Below are positions 24,306 through 32,609 of a stretch of DNA of 42,770 bases, piece by piece. The notes under the pieces were generated by a model. It saw nothing but the letters and a program-made list of their open reading frames with translations, did not search any database and was not told the origin of the DNA. The translations under genes and the position numbers were made by a program. Each line of letters opens with the position of its first letter. Positions within the stretch are counted from its first letter, which is position 1. Origin of the DNA: an uncultured Lachnospiraceae bacterium (GTDB taxonomy: Bacteria > Bacillota > Clostridia > Lachnospirales > Lachnospiraceae); contig CAMNFR010000017.1 in NCBI GenBank assembly GCA_946537305.1, positions 1 to 42,770 of the forward strand, given 5' to 3'.

Positions 24306-26332
24306 ACGAAAGATTTTTATTTTCCGATGAATCCGCCAGCTATCGCGCCCCTCATCAGCCAAAACAGGGCGATGCGGTGACCATCCGTTTTCAGACCCAT
24401 CGGGATGATGCCGCGCGCGTGCGCGTCACCCTGATTCACAAGCCGCAGCGCATGGCGCTGACACTGCTGGAATATGTGGGTGAGCTGGCCATGTTTTCCG
24501 TACGCATTCCCTGCGTGACGGGCAATTATAACTATTATTTTGAAATTGAGGAGCTCTCGGACGGGAAGAAGCTGTACTACAACAAAATGGGCGTCTGTGA
24601 AACCCCGGACCTTTCAGACTGCTTCACCATCCGCACGGACTACCATGTGCCGGAATGGCTGCCGGGGGCGGTCATGTATCAGATCTTCACCGACCGTTTC
24701 TGCAACGGGGATCCCTCCAACGATGTGCTGGACCGGGAGTATTACTATCTGCGGCACCCCTCCGTTCGCGTGACCGATTGGGACGCCGCACCGGAAGAGC
24801 GGGATGTCTGGCGTTTTTACGGCGGGGACCTGCAGGGAATCTGGAATAAGCTGGATTATCTGCAGAACCTGGGCGTCCAGGTAATCTATATGAACCCCAT
24901 TTTCGTGTCGCCCTCCAATCATAAGTATGACGGGCAGGACTACGATCACATTGATCCTCATCTGACACGGATCGCCAGGGATGCAGGCGGGCTGGTGCCG
25001 GAAGGGGAGACGGATAACACTCATGCAGACCGCTACCGTGTGCGTACCACCGACCCGGACAATCTGGAGGCGAGTGATCGCTTTTTTGTGCGGTTCGTGA
25101 AAGAAGTGCACCGGCGGGGCATGCGCATTATCCTGGACGGCGTGTTCAATCACTGCGGCTCCTTCCACAAATGGATGGACCGGGAGGGCCTGTATCTGCA
25201 GTCCGGCCAGCGCGACGAAGAAAAGGGCGCGTGGCACACCCGCCGCAGTCAGTATCACCGCTATTTCCACTTTACCGGTGAAAAGAATTACGAAGCCTGG
25301 TGGGATCAGGAGACGCTGCCCAAGTTGAACTACGAGGGCTCCAGAAGACTGCAGCGCGAGATCCTGCGCATCGCAGCCAAATGGGTGTCCAAGCCCTACT
25401 GCGTGGACGGCTGGCGCCTGGACGTGGCCGCGGACCTGGGACATTCTACCGCCTTTAATCATGAATTCTGGAAGGAATTCCGCCGCGTGGTCAAGAAAGC
25501 CAATCCGGAGGCTGTGGTACTGGCGGAACACTATGGAGACGTAGCTCCCTGGCTTTCCGGGGGAGAGTGGGATACGGTCATGAATTACGACGCCTTTATG
25601 GAACCGGTCTCCTGGTTCCTGACGGGCATGGATAAGCATTCGGACCAGTACCGCCCGGAGCGCCTGGGAGACTCTGCCTTATTCTTTGACACCATGCGCC
25701 GGAAAGGCAAGGCCTTTGGCAATGCGTCCCTGCAGGGCGCCATGAACCAGCTGGACAACCACGATCACTCCCGCTTCCTGACACGGACCAACCATCTGTG
25801 CGGAAGACTGGATACCCGCGGGACCGCGGCGGCCTCCGAGGGCGTGAAGAAAAGCGTGCTGCGGCAGGCGGTGGTCATGCAGATGACCTGGCCCGGCGCG
25901 CCGACCCTCTACTACGGGGACGAGACCGGCCTGTGCGGCTGGACCGACCCGGACAGCCGGCGGACCTTCCCCTGGGGAAAAGAAGACTGGGACCTGATCG
26001 ATTTCTACAAATACGCCATCAGCATCCATAAGCGGCATCCGGCCCTGCTGACCGGTTCCCTGATTCCGCTGCTGTCGGAAAAGAATCTGCTTTCCTATGG
26101 GCGATGTCTTCGATACGACCGCCTGGTGATCATCGTGAACACGGACACCGTAGCCCGCACCGCCGTGGTGGACAGCCGTCCCCTGGGCGTCTCCGGGGAC
26201 ACGCCGTTCTGGCGCCTGCTGTCCACCTCCGAAAGCGGCTACAACGTAGGACTCAAGCTCATCCCCAGTGAAAACGCCATCCTCACCGTAGAAATGCCCC
26301 CGGTATCCGCCACGATATTGTGGGAAAAATGA
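24302..26332 (+). CDS. GH13 alpha-amylase-family glycosidase (neopullulanase/cyclomaltodextrinase type), 676 aa
   Basis: An N-terminal beta-sandwich like CBM34 (residues 1-110) is followed by the GH13 barrel: [57 protein letters not shown] (nucleophile Asp374), VLAEHYGD (acid/base Glu409) and QLDNHDHSR (Asp488). A small beta domain closes the protein. No signal peptide is present, so it should act on imported maltodextrins. The ATGA overlap with ftsH suggests translational coupling, an odd partner for a protease. Its stop codon lies inside the first copy of a TGAGAAA-GGGGACAGGTACCG repeat. Confidence 0.94.
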   Translation: MNERFLFSDESASYRAPHQPKQGDAVTIRFQTHRDDAARVRVTLIHKPQRMALTLLEYVGELAMFSVRIPCVTGNYNYYFEIEELSDGKKLYYNKMGVCETPDLSDCFTIRTDYHVPEWLPGAVMYQIFTDRFCNGDPSNDVLDREYYYLRHPSVRVTDWDAAPEERDVWRFYGGDLQGIWNKLDYLQNLGVQVIYMNPIFVSPSNHKYDGQDYDHIDPHLTRIARDAGGLVPEGETDNTHADRYRVRTTDPDNLEASDRFFVRFVKEVHRRGMRIILDGVFNHCGSFHKWMDREGLYLQSGQRDEEKGAWHTRRSQYHRYFHFTGEKNYEAWWDQETLPKLNYEGSRRLQREILRIAAKWVSKPYCVDGWRLDVAADLGHSTAFNHEFWKEFRRVVKKANPEAVVLAEHYGDVAPWLSGGEWDTVMNYDAFMEPVSWFLTGMDKHSDQYRPERLGDSALFFDTMRRKGKAFGNASLQGAMNQLDNHDHSRFLTRTNHLCGRLDTRGTAAASEGVKKSVLRQAVVMQMTWPGAPTLYYGDETGLCGWTDPDSRRTFPWGKEDWDLIDFYKYAISIHKRHPALLTGSLIPLLSEKNLLSYGRCLRYDRLVIIVNTDTVARTAVVDSRPLGVSGDTPFWRLLSTSESGYNVGLKLIPSENAILTVEMPPVSATILWEK

Positions 26333-26384
26333 GAAATTGGGGACAGGTACCGTTTCTCAAAATGAGAAAAGGGGACAGGTACCG
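26330..26384. repeat. tandem GGGGACAGGTACCG repeat with internal inverted repeat
   Basis: TGAGAAA plus GGGGACAGGTACCG occurs at 26330-26352 and 26363-26384 (period about 33). TTTCTCA (26353-26359) also pairs with TGAGAAA (26363-26369). The core resembles the hairpins at 14686 and 4337. It may be a REP/MITE-like element; the first copy supplies the TGA stop of the glycosidase gene. Confidence 0.8.
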
Positions 26385-26411
26385 GCAACAAGCTGCTAGA
26401 AAAACTATACT

Positions 26412-26461
26412 AAACAAGCCTGATTGCACACGGATTTTCCGACTGCAGTCAGGCTTGTTTT
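26412..26461 (+). terminator. intrinsic terminator after the glycosidase gene
   Basis: AAACAAGCCTGA pairs with TCAGGCTTGTTT; the stem continues inward with TGCA/TGCA after one mismatch. Confidence 0.82.
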
Positions 26462-26512
26462 ATGCCAGATATGAACAAATCGACAAACCTTTATTGGGAC
26501 AAAAAGATGCGC

Positions 26513-26541
26513 TTGCTTTTTTCAAGGGAATGTGATATAAA
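26513..26541 (+). promoter_or_regulatory. promoter of tRNA-Leu
   Basis: TTGCTT (26513-26518), 17-base spacer, TATAAA (26536-26541), 24 bases before the tRNA. Confidence 0.72.
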
Positions 26542-26565
26542 CAATCGAGGACTAAACCCCACAAA

Positions 26566-26651
26566 GCCGGCTTGGCGGAACAGGCAGACGCACGGGACTT
26601 AAAATCCCGCGGGTGGCGACACTCGTACCGGTTCGATTCCGGTAGCCGGCA
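26566..26651 (+). tRNA. tRNA-Leu (anticodon TAA)
   Basis: An 86-base class II tRNA: 7-bp acceptor stem GCCGGCT with AGCCGGC, anticodon stem CGGGA/TCCCG with loop CTTAAAA giving anticodon TAA (codon UUA), a long variable arm, T loop GGTTCGATTCC and discriminator A. CCA is not encoded. Confidence 0.97.
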
Positions 26652-26660
26652 TCAAAAGAC

Positions 26661-26695
26661 ACAGAGTTGATACAAGATATCAGCTCTGTTTTTTT
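26661..26695 (+). terminator. intrinsic terminator of tRNA-Leu
   Basis: ACAGAGTTGATA pairs with TATCAGCTCTGT (one G-U), loop of five bases, followed by a long T run. Confidence 0.9.
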
Positions 26696-26767
26696 ATTTT
26701 TGGAAGTAAGAAAGCATCAGAGAATAAGAACTGATTCATAAAAATACGATATCAAAACCGATAAACG

Positions 26768-26796
26768 ATAGACTTTTTGAGGAAGGGGAGTATAAT
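26768..26796 (+). promoter_or_regulatory. possible promoter of the DUF4867 gene
   Basis: A perfect TATAAT lies at 26791-26796; the 17-base-spaced -35 (ATAGAC, 26768-26773) is poor, so it may need an activator. Confidence 0.5.
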
Positions 26797-26832
26797 ATAA
26801 AGAAAGTATTCTGTCAGTGAGGAGGTATGACT

Positions 26833-27474
26833 GTGAAGATTTTCTCTGTTTACGATACTGAATTCAAGCCCTACGGAAAGGTGCTGGAAGGTTATGATAC
26901 GGTAGAATTGATGAAGGCCATGGGACAGATCCCGCTGCCGGAAAACGGCACGGCCTACGAGGCAGGGATCGACAGCCTGGAGGCCTGCAGCGCCGTGTAT
27001 GAAGCTTTCCGTGACAGAGCCTACGGCGGAATGCCGATTCAGATCGGCATGTGCTGGGGACACAACACAAAGCTCAACTGCCTGGAGTATCACCGGGACA
27101 GCGAGGTCAACATCGGCACCGGTGATTTCGTTCTGCTGCTGGCCAGACAGGAAGAGATCGATAAAGGCGTGCTGGATACCGCAAATGTGAAAGCCTTCCG
27201 TGTTCCCGCAGGCGTACCGGTAGAAGTCTATGCCACTACGCTGCACTACGCGCCCTGCCATGTAGACGCGGCTGCCGGTTTCCGCGTGGCCGTCGTGCTG
27301 CCGAAGGGCACCAATACCGAAAAACCGGACTTTGCCCCGCAGTGTGAAGAAGATACCTGGATGACCGCCCGCAATAAATGGCTGTTGGCGCATCCGGAAT
27401 CCGACGAGGCAAAGGGCGGCGCACACATCGGACTTTGCGGCGTGAACGTAGATATTGCGCCTGACATCATTTGA
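26833..27474 (+). CDS. DUF4867 family protein, 213 aa
   Basis: A cytosolic protein that looks like the DUF4867 family, whose fold is cupin/ureidoglycolate-lyase-like. Candidate metal or substrate residues are in CWGHNTKLNCLEYHRDSEVN and in TTLHYAPCHV, both rich in His and Cys. The family is often found near sugar-acid genes, but none is adjacent here and no reaction should be assumed. GAGGAGG lies one base before ATG 26827 but 7 bases before GTG 26833, so I prefer the GTG. It stands alone between tRNA-Leu and its own terminator. Confidence 0.78.
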   Translation: MKIFSVYDTEFKPYGKVLEGYDTVELMKAMGQIPLPENGTAYEAGIDSLEACSAVYEAFRDRAYGGMPIQIGMCWGHNTKLNCLEYHRDSEVNIGTGDFVLLLARQEEIDKGVLDTANVKAFRVPAGVPVEVYATTLHYAPCHVDAAAGFRVAVVLPKGTNTEKPDFAPQCEEDTWMTARNKWLLAHPESDEAKGGAHIGLCGVNVDIAPDII

Positions 27475-27544
27475 TCATAAATGAACAAATGTGAAAACAG
27501 ACCCGTTCAATGAAAAATGCATAAAACAAAACGCATAAAATACA

Positions 27545-27573
27545 AAAGACCCGCACCACCTGCGGGTCTTTCG
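27545..27573 (+). terminator. intrinsic terminator after the DUF4867 gene
   Basis: AAAGACCCGCA pairs perfectly with TGCGGGTCTTT across a 5-base loop. Confidence 0.85.
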
Positions 27574-27772
27574 CATTATGAAAGGGAGGAAGTCGCTCAT
27601 GCGACTGTTTATGAAAAAAATGATCGGTTGGCTTTGTTTTGATGGTTATATAATAATAGTCAATCGTGACATAGGAATGTGATTCATATGAAACTTTTGA
27701 AAAACAAATATGAACGAATTATGAAGGCAAAAACCCTCGAAACCATGCGAAGTTTTCTTCCTTCCCCTGCCC

Positions 27773-27801
27773 TTGACAGTGCATGCAAAATTTCGTAAAC
27801 T
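27773..27801 (+). promoter_or_regulatory. promoter of the cyclophilin gene
   Basis: TTGACA (27773-27778), 17-base spacer, TAAACT (27796-27801). GATAAT at 27802 is an alternative -10. Confidence 0.65.
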
Positions 27802-27855
27802 GATAATGATGGGGGTATCCCGTCTTATTTAGCATACTTAAAAGGAGTGCATATT

Positions 27856-28377
27856 ATGGCAAAAAATCCTGTTGTGACCATCACCATGGAAGATGGCAAC
27901 ATTATGAAGGCGGAGCTCTATCCGGAGATGGCGCCGAATACCGTGAACAATTTCATCAGCCTGGTTCAGAAGGGCTTTTATAACGGCCTGATCTTTCACC
28001 GCGTGATCGCCGGTTTTATGATTCAGGGCGGAGATCCGCAGGGCACCGGTATGGGCGGCCCCGGCTACAGCATCAAGGGTGAATTTTCCGGCAACGGCGT
28101 GAAGAATCCCTTAAAGCACACCCGCGGCGTTCTTTCCATGGCGCGCGCCATGAATCCTAATTCCGCCGGTTCTCAGTTCTTCATCATGCATCAGAACGCT
28201 CCGTACCTGGACGGTCAGTACGCTGCCTTTGGTGCCGTTACGGAGGGACTGGAGGTCATCGATGCGATCGCTTCCGTGGCCACGGATTATTCTGATAGGC
28301 CGCTGACGCCGCAGGTCATCCGCAGCATGGAAGTGGAGACCTTTGGAGAGACCTACCCGGAGCCGGAAAAATACTAA
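27856..28377 (+). CDS. cyclophilin-type peptidyl-prolyl isomerase, 173 aa
   Basis: A cytosolic proline isomerase (PpiB type). Active-site text includes FHRVIAGFMIQGGDP (catalytic Arg), GVLSMARAMNPNSAGSQFFIM and LDGQYAAFGAV. No signal peptide is seen. ATG 27856 follows AAAAGGAG; an in-frame GTG at 27847 overlaps that site. ddl starts 30 bases after the stop, so it may head the ddl-murI-DUF1934-galM run. Confidence 0.96.
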   Translation: MAKNPVVTITMEDGNIMKAELYPEMAPNTVNNFISLVQKGFYNGLIFHRVIAGFMIQGGDPQGTGMGGPGYSIKGEFSGNGVKNPLKHTRGVLSMARAMNPNSAGSQFFIMHQNAPYLDGQYAAFGAVTEGLEVIDAIASVATDYSDRPLTPQVIRSMEVETFGETYPEPEKY

Positions 28378-28407
28378 AATAACGAAAACAGAATCGAGGC
28401 AGATAGA

Positions 28408-29466
28408 ATGGAAAAGAAAACCATTGCCGTTCTTTTTGGCGGCATGTCCTCTGAGCATGAAATTTCCTGTATCTCCGCGGCCACGGTCATCGGTGCCATT
28501 GACGCGGAAAAATACCAGACCATCCTGATCGGCATTACGAAGGACGGAAGATGGCTCCTGGCGGATTCAGTGGAGGCCGTGAAGGACGGCTCCTGGCAGG
28601 ACAGCCCGGTCCAGGCCATCCTGGTGCCGGATGCCTCCATCGGCGGCGTGCTGCTGCTGGATGGCGATCATGTCCGTATTGCACCGGTGGATGTTGTCTT
28701 CCCGGTGCTCCATGGTCTGTACGGAGAAGACGGCACGGTCCAGGGTCTCTGTGCGCTGGCGCAGATCCCGTATGTGGGCTGCGGCGTGCTTTCCTCCGCA
28801 GTTTCCATGGACAAATTCTACACCAAAGTCATTGTGGATGATCTTCCCGTGGCGCAGGCCGCCTTTGAGCCGGTGCTCCGGAAGGAACTGCAGGATATGG
28901 ACAGCGTGATCGCCCGGGTGGAAGCCAAGTTTTCCTATCCGGTGTTCGTAAAGCCCTCCAACGCGGGTTCCTCCAAGGGCGTATCCCGCGCGGCGGACCG
29001 GCAGGCGCTGGCGAAGGCCCTGCAGGTAGCGGCCGCAGAGGACAGCAAGATCCTGGTGGAAGAAGCCATTGTAGGGCGTGAACTGGAGTGCGCCGTGCTG
29101 CAGACGCCGGACGGCGTAGAGGCCTCCGGCGTGGGAGAGATCCTGGCGGCGGCGGAATTTTATGATTACGATGCCAAATACAATAACGCGGACTCCCGTA
29201 CCGTGGTGGATCCGGAGCTGCCGGAGGGCAAGCGCGAGGAGATCCGGAACGCGGCGAAGATGATCTTCGGTGCCGTGGACGGACGCGGGCTCTCCCGGGT
29301 GGATTTCTTCCTGGAAAAGGGAACCAACCGCGTGGTATTCAACGAGATCAACACCCTGCCCGGCTTCACGGCCATCAGCATGTATCCCATGCTGTTCGGG
29401 GCAGCCGGCATCCCGCTTCCGGAACTGGTAGAGCGGCTGATCGAATCGGCCGCGTATCGGGAGTAA
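28408..29466 (+). CDS. ddl: D-alanine--D-alanine ligase, 352 aa
   Basis: The ATP-grasp enzyme that makes the D-Ala-D-Ala of peptidoglycan precursors. It shows VLFGGMSSEHEIS, FPVLHGLYGEDGTVQG, VFVKPSNAGSSKGVS and the Mg-site FNEINTLPGFTAISMYPML near the C-terminus. The HGxxGEDGxxQG region has Tyr where the ligase of vancomycin-sensitive bacteria usually does, as expected for D-Ala rather than D-Lac. The ribosome binding site is weak (GAGGCAGATAG). murI follows 4 bases after the stop. Confidence 0.96.
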   Translation: MEKKTIAVLFGGMSSEHEISCISAATVIGAIDAEKYQTILIGITKDGRWLLADSVEAVKDGSWQDSPVQAILVPDASIGGVLLLDGDHVRIAPVDVVFPVLHGLYGEDGTVQGLCALAQIPYVGCGVLSSAVSMDKFYTKVIVDDLPVAQAAFEPVLRKELQDMDSVIARVEAKFSYPVFVKPSNAGSSKGVSRAADRQALAKALQVAAAEDSKILVEEAIVGRELECAVLQTPDGVEASGVGEILAAAEFYDYDAKYNNADSRTVVDPELPEGKREEIRNAAKMIFGAVDGRGLSRVDFFLEKGTNRVVFNEINTLPGFTAISMYPMLFGAAGIPLPELVERLIESAAYRE

Positions 29467-29470
29467 TGCC

Positions 29471-30295
29471 ATGAGTGATAACAGACCTATCGGCGTATTT
29501 GACTCCGGCGTAGGCGGCTTGACGGTGGCCCGGGAGATCATGCGCCAGATTCCGGACGAATCTATTGTTTACTTTGGCGACACGGCGCGGGTTCCCTACG
29601 GTACCAAATCCCAGGCGACCATCCTGCGCTTTGTGCGCCAGATCATACATTTCCTGAAAACACAGGATGTCAAGGCCATTGTGATCGCCTGCAACACCGC
29701 CAGCGCCTATGCACTGGATATCGTGGAGCGGGAAATCGACCTGCCCATCATCGGCGTGGTAAAGCCCGGTGCCAGAACCGCCGTGGAGACCACAAAGAAC
29801 GGCCGCATCGGCGTCATCGCCACGGATGCTACCATCAACAGCGGCATGTATACACGCTATATTCAGAGCATTTCGCCCGATATGGCCGTGTTCGGCCGCG
29901 CCTGTCCGCTGTTCGTGCCGCTCGTGGAGGAAGGTATGCTCCACGATTTTGTGACAGAAGAGATCGCCAATCGATATCTGGCCGATCTGAAGAGCCAGAA
30001 CATTGATACCCTGATTTTGGGATGCACCCACTACCCGCTGCTGCGCTCCCTTATTGGGAAATGCATGGGGCCCAAGGTGCAGCTGGTGAATCCGGCCTAT
30101 GAGACCGCGGTCAGTCTGCGGAGAATGCTGGGGGAAAAGGACCTTCTGGCAGATCCGATTCCTGCAGGAAAAACGCCGCAGCACCGCTTCTTTGTGAGCG
30201 ACGGTGCGGAAAAGTTCGAGATCTTCGCCAACTCCATCCTTCCGTATGACATCAGACGGACCAGGGTAATCGACATAGAGGGCTACGAAGAATGA
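29471..30295 (+). CDS. murI: glutamate racemase, 274 aa
   Basis: Supplies D-glutamate for peptidoglycan. Both catalytic cysteines are visible, in IACNTASAYAL (about 72) and LGCTHYPLL (about 184), together with IGVFDSGVGGLTV and YFGDTARVPYG. It is tightly linked to ddl (4-base gap) and overlaps the following DUF1934 gene by 4 bases, so it sits in a precursor-synthesis operon. Confidence 0.97.
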   Translation: MSDNRPIGVFDSGVGGLTVAREIMRQIPDESIVYFGDTARVPYGTKSQATILRFVRQIIHFLKTQDVKAIVIACNTASAYALDIVEREIDLPIIGVVKPGARTAVETTKNGRIGVIATDATINSGMYTRYIQSISPDMAVFGRACPLFVPLVEEGMLHDFVTEEIANRYLADLKSQNIDTLILGCTHYPLLRSLIGKCMGPKVQLVNPAYETAVSLRRMLGEKDLLADPIPAGKTPQHRFFVSDGAEKFEIFANSILPYDIRRTRVIDIEGYEE

Positions 30296-30741
30296 AAAAA
30301 GACGTCATTGTGACGGTCAGCGGCCTGCTGTATGTAGGCAAGGGGGAGGATGAACAGGATTATATTGATGTCATCACCCCCGGCCGCTATTATGAAAAGA
30401 ACGACCGTCACTATATCGTATATGACGAGGTCATGGAGGGCCTGGAGGAGCCGGTGCACAACCTGATGAGCATTGCGCCGGACCGTGTGATGCTGAAAAA
30501 GAGCGGGATGATTGCCACGCAGATGGAATTCTGCCCCAAGCAGCACACGGACACCTATTACAGCACGCCCTTCGGCAGAATCGATATGGATATCTACACG
30601 CAGCGGATCCGCATCCAGGAAAGCGAGGATGAAATTAATGTAGATATTCGCTATCATCTGGGCCTCGGCAGTCAGGAAAAAGAACACTGCTTTGTAAAAG
30701 TAAAGGTACAGCCTCAGGGAACGGAGGAGATGTCACTTTGA
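30292..30741 (+). CDS. DUF1934 (YwiB-like) protein, 149 aa
   Basis: A small cytosolic protein matching the DUF1934 family: VTVSGLLYVG at the start, MLKKSGMIATQMEFCPKQHTDTYYSTPFG in the middle and a C-terminal IDVRYHLGLGS-like strand. The fold is predicted to be a calycin-like beta barrel; function is unknown. It overlaps murI by ATGA and its stop overlaps the galM start. Confidence 0.85.
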   Translation: MKKDVIVTVSGLLYVGKGEDEQDYIDVITPGRYYEKNDRHYIVYDEVMEGLEEPVHNLMSIAPDRVMLKKSGMIATQMEFCPKQHTDTYYSTPFGRIDMDIYTQRIRIQESEDEINVDIRYHLGLGSQEKEHCFVKVKVQPQGTEEMSL

Positions 30742-31751
30742 TCAGACAGGAAATTTTCGGAACCATGCCTTCAGGTGAAAAAGTCTATCGCTATATCATG
30801 ACCAATGCTTCGGGCAATGAAGCCTCTGTGATCGACTATGGCGCGACCATTCACCGTGTGTGCGTCAAAGATAAAACAGGAGAGCTGCGGGATACAACGC
30901 TTTCCTACGAGACCCTGGAAGGGTATCTGGCGGATAACTGCTATCTGGGCGCCTGCGTGGGACCGCACGCGAATCGTATTGCCGGGGCGCAGATGCCTGT
31001 GAACGGGACCTTGCACGAGCTGCAGATCAACGACGGTCCCAATAACCTTCACAGCGGCAGCGTCGGCTGGGGCAAGAGAGTCTGGAAATCCACGGTAGAA
31101 GGCGGCGCGGTCGTGATGCGCACCGCTGCGCCGGACGGTGAGGGCGGCTTCCCGGGGAACCGGACGGCTGTGGTGCGGTATCATTTTACCGATGATAATA
31201 CGCTGACCATCTGCTATGAGGTAGAGACAGATGCGGACACCGTCCTGAACATGACCAACCATACCTATTTCAATCTTGGCGCCAACAAGCAGGAGCATAT
31301 CTTCCTGACAGAACTAAAGATTGATGCGGATGCGGTCACCGAGGCCGGCCCGGGGCTTATTCCCACCGGAAAGATTACGCCGGTGGAGGGCACGCCCTTT
31401 GATTTCCGACAGGCGAAGCGCATCGGACAGGATGCCTTCCGCGTGGATGGGCAGCTGGCGCTGGGCCAGGGATATGACCACAACTTTGTCCTGAACGGAA
31501 GCGGTTACCGCGTGGTGGCGGAAGCATACGAGCCGAACACCGGTATCTTTATGGAAGTGCTCACGGAGGAGCCAGGCATTCAGCTGTACGCCGGCAACTG
31601 CATGGGAGCGCCTTTTGCTCACAACACCGGCTTCTGCCTGGAGACGCAGCACTATCCGGACAGCGTCCATCATGAAAACTTCCCGCCCGTTATCACGAAG
31701 GCCGGGGAGACCTACCGCACCAAGACGGGATATCGGTTCTCTGTCAGATAG
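30738..31751 (+). CDS. galM: aldose 1-epimerase, 337 aa
   Basis: A mutarotase interconverting alpha and beta aldoses. Family signatures are GPHANRIAGAQ, NDGPNNLHSG, MTNHTYFNLG (catalytic His) and VLTEEPGIQLYAGN (catalytic Glu). The start appears to be TTG 30738, overlapping the DUF1934 stop, with ACGGAGGAG 9 bases upstream; no in-frame ATG precedes the conserved N-terminus. It closes the ddl-murI-DUF1934-galM run; no clear terminator follows. Confidence 0.94.
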   Translation: MIRQEIFGTMPSGEKVYRYIMTNASGNEASVIDYGATIHRVCVKDKTGELRDTTLSYETLEGYLADNCYLGACVGPHANRIAGAQMPVNGTLHELQINDGPNNLHSGSVGWGKRVWKSTVEGGAVVMRTAAPDGEGGFPGNRTAVVRYHFTDDNTLTICYEVETDADTVLNMTNHTYFNLGANKQEHIFLTELKIDADAVTEAGPGLIPTGKITPVEGTPFDFRQAKRIGQDAFRVDGQLALGQGYDHNFVLNGSGYRVVAEAYEPNTGIFMEVLTEEPGIQLYAGNCMGAPFAHNTGFCLETQHYPDSVHHENFPPVITKAGETYRTKTGYRFSVR

Positions 31752-31847
31752 ATATCATTATCAGGCAGATGTAATTTTTGGTTGACTGCAAATACTGTAC
31801 ATTCCAAATTGAATATAGACTTTGAGTTTATAAGATCGGGGGTAATT

Positions 31848-32561
31848 ATGAACCTGAGAAAACATTTTGTCATCAGATTTCTGATGACAGCACTTTTTGT
31901 TGTCTTTACCTTCGGCGGTGCGTTTTCTGCGGCGGCCTACAACGGCGAGCATGTGAACCTGGACCGCAGCAAAAAATCCAGTGTCCTGATCGTGGGAGAC
32001 TGCATGATCCTTGGCATGTCCGAAGAGATCAAAGATGCATCCTTTAATGCCACGCAGGGGGCACATCACATTTATTACAAAGCGCTCTTTACCGGCAAAT
32101 ATGCCAACCGCAACATGGTCATCGGATCTCCCAAGTACACGCAGGAGATGAAGAAGATCGTGAAGAATTGCCTGAAGCGGCAGGGAGAGTGCCAGGTGGT
32201 CATTGTCTCCACGGACAATGATACCGGATTTACCAACTGGCAGAAGACTTCGCTGGATGGCATCAAAAAGCTGAAGAAGAATCTCCGCAAGGTGAAATAC
32301 AAAGGAAAACGCGCGGAGGTCTTCGTGACCAGCATGCTGCCGCCCCGTGGCCGTGACGGTCTGGTGGCCAGCTATAACCGCAAGGTCAAGAAGAGCCAGG
32401 GCGAGTACTATATTAACATTGGTCTTACCGACGACTGGGTCGGTTACTACAGCGGGCCGGATCATCTGACCGGGAAAGGCGAGGAACGCCTGTACAAGAA
32501 GATCATGAAGGCCGTAAACAAACATACAAAGAAGGCAAAGAAGGCGAAGAAGGCGAAGTAA
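31848..32561 (+). CDS. secreted SGNH-hydrolase-like protein with Cys at the nucleophile position, 237 aa
   Basis: A signal peptide (residues 1-30) leads to an SGNH-like domain. Block I reads VLIVGDCMILGM, with Cys52 where SGNH enzymes have Ser in GDS; a block III-like STDNDTGF follows near 121-128; and the C-terminal block is SGPDHLTGKG, where the usual Asp three residues before the His is Gly and an Asp sits next to the His. The fold is thus recognisable but the catalytic set is altered. The end is a run of KKAK units. ATG 31848 follows CGGGGG. It is the first gene of the surface island. It could be an esterase variant or a non-catalytic binding protein. Confidence 0.6.
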   Translation: MNLRKHFVIRFLMTALFVVFTFGGAFSAAAYNGEHVNLDRSKKSSVLIVGDCMILGMSEEIKDASFNATQGAHHIYYKALFTGKYANRNMVIGSPKYTQEMKKIVKNCLKRQGECQVVIVSTDNDTGFTNWQKTSLDGIKKLKKNLRKVKYKGKRAEVFVTSMLPPRGRDGLVASYNRKVKKSQGEYYINIGLTDDWVGYYSGPDHLTGKGEERLYKKIMKAVNKHTKKAKKAKKAK

Positions 32562-32609
32562 AGCCTGTCCGGGCAGCAGATATTACCCCGGGCGGGGATG
32601 GGGGAGTAT

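Larger units (their letters stand above)
27475..27855. other. intergenic region with terminator, promoter and a possible 27-codon ORF
   Basis: It holds the terminator at 27545-27573 and the promoter at 27773-27801. Between them, ATG 27600 opens a 27-codon frame to TGA 27681-27683, preceded by AAGGGAGG at 8 bases; the peptide (MRLFMKKMIGWLCF...) is hydrophobic and could be a leaderless small peptide or chance. Nothing else is recognisable. Confidence 0.35.

Noticed and set aside
26330-26384. Possible CRISPR-like repeat-spacer unit (GGGGACAGGTACCG twice)
   Set aside because: Only two copies, very short repeat, internal inverted repeat and no cas genes; it fits a REP/MITE-like element better.
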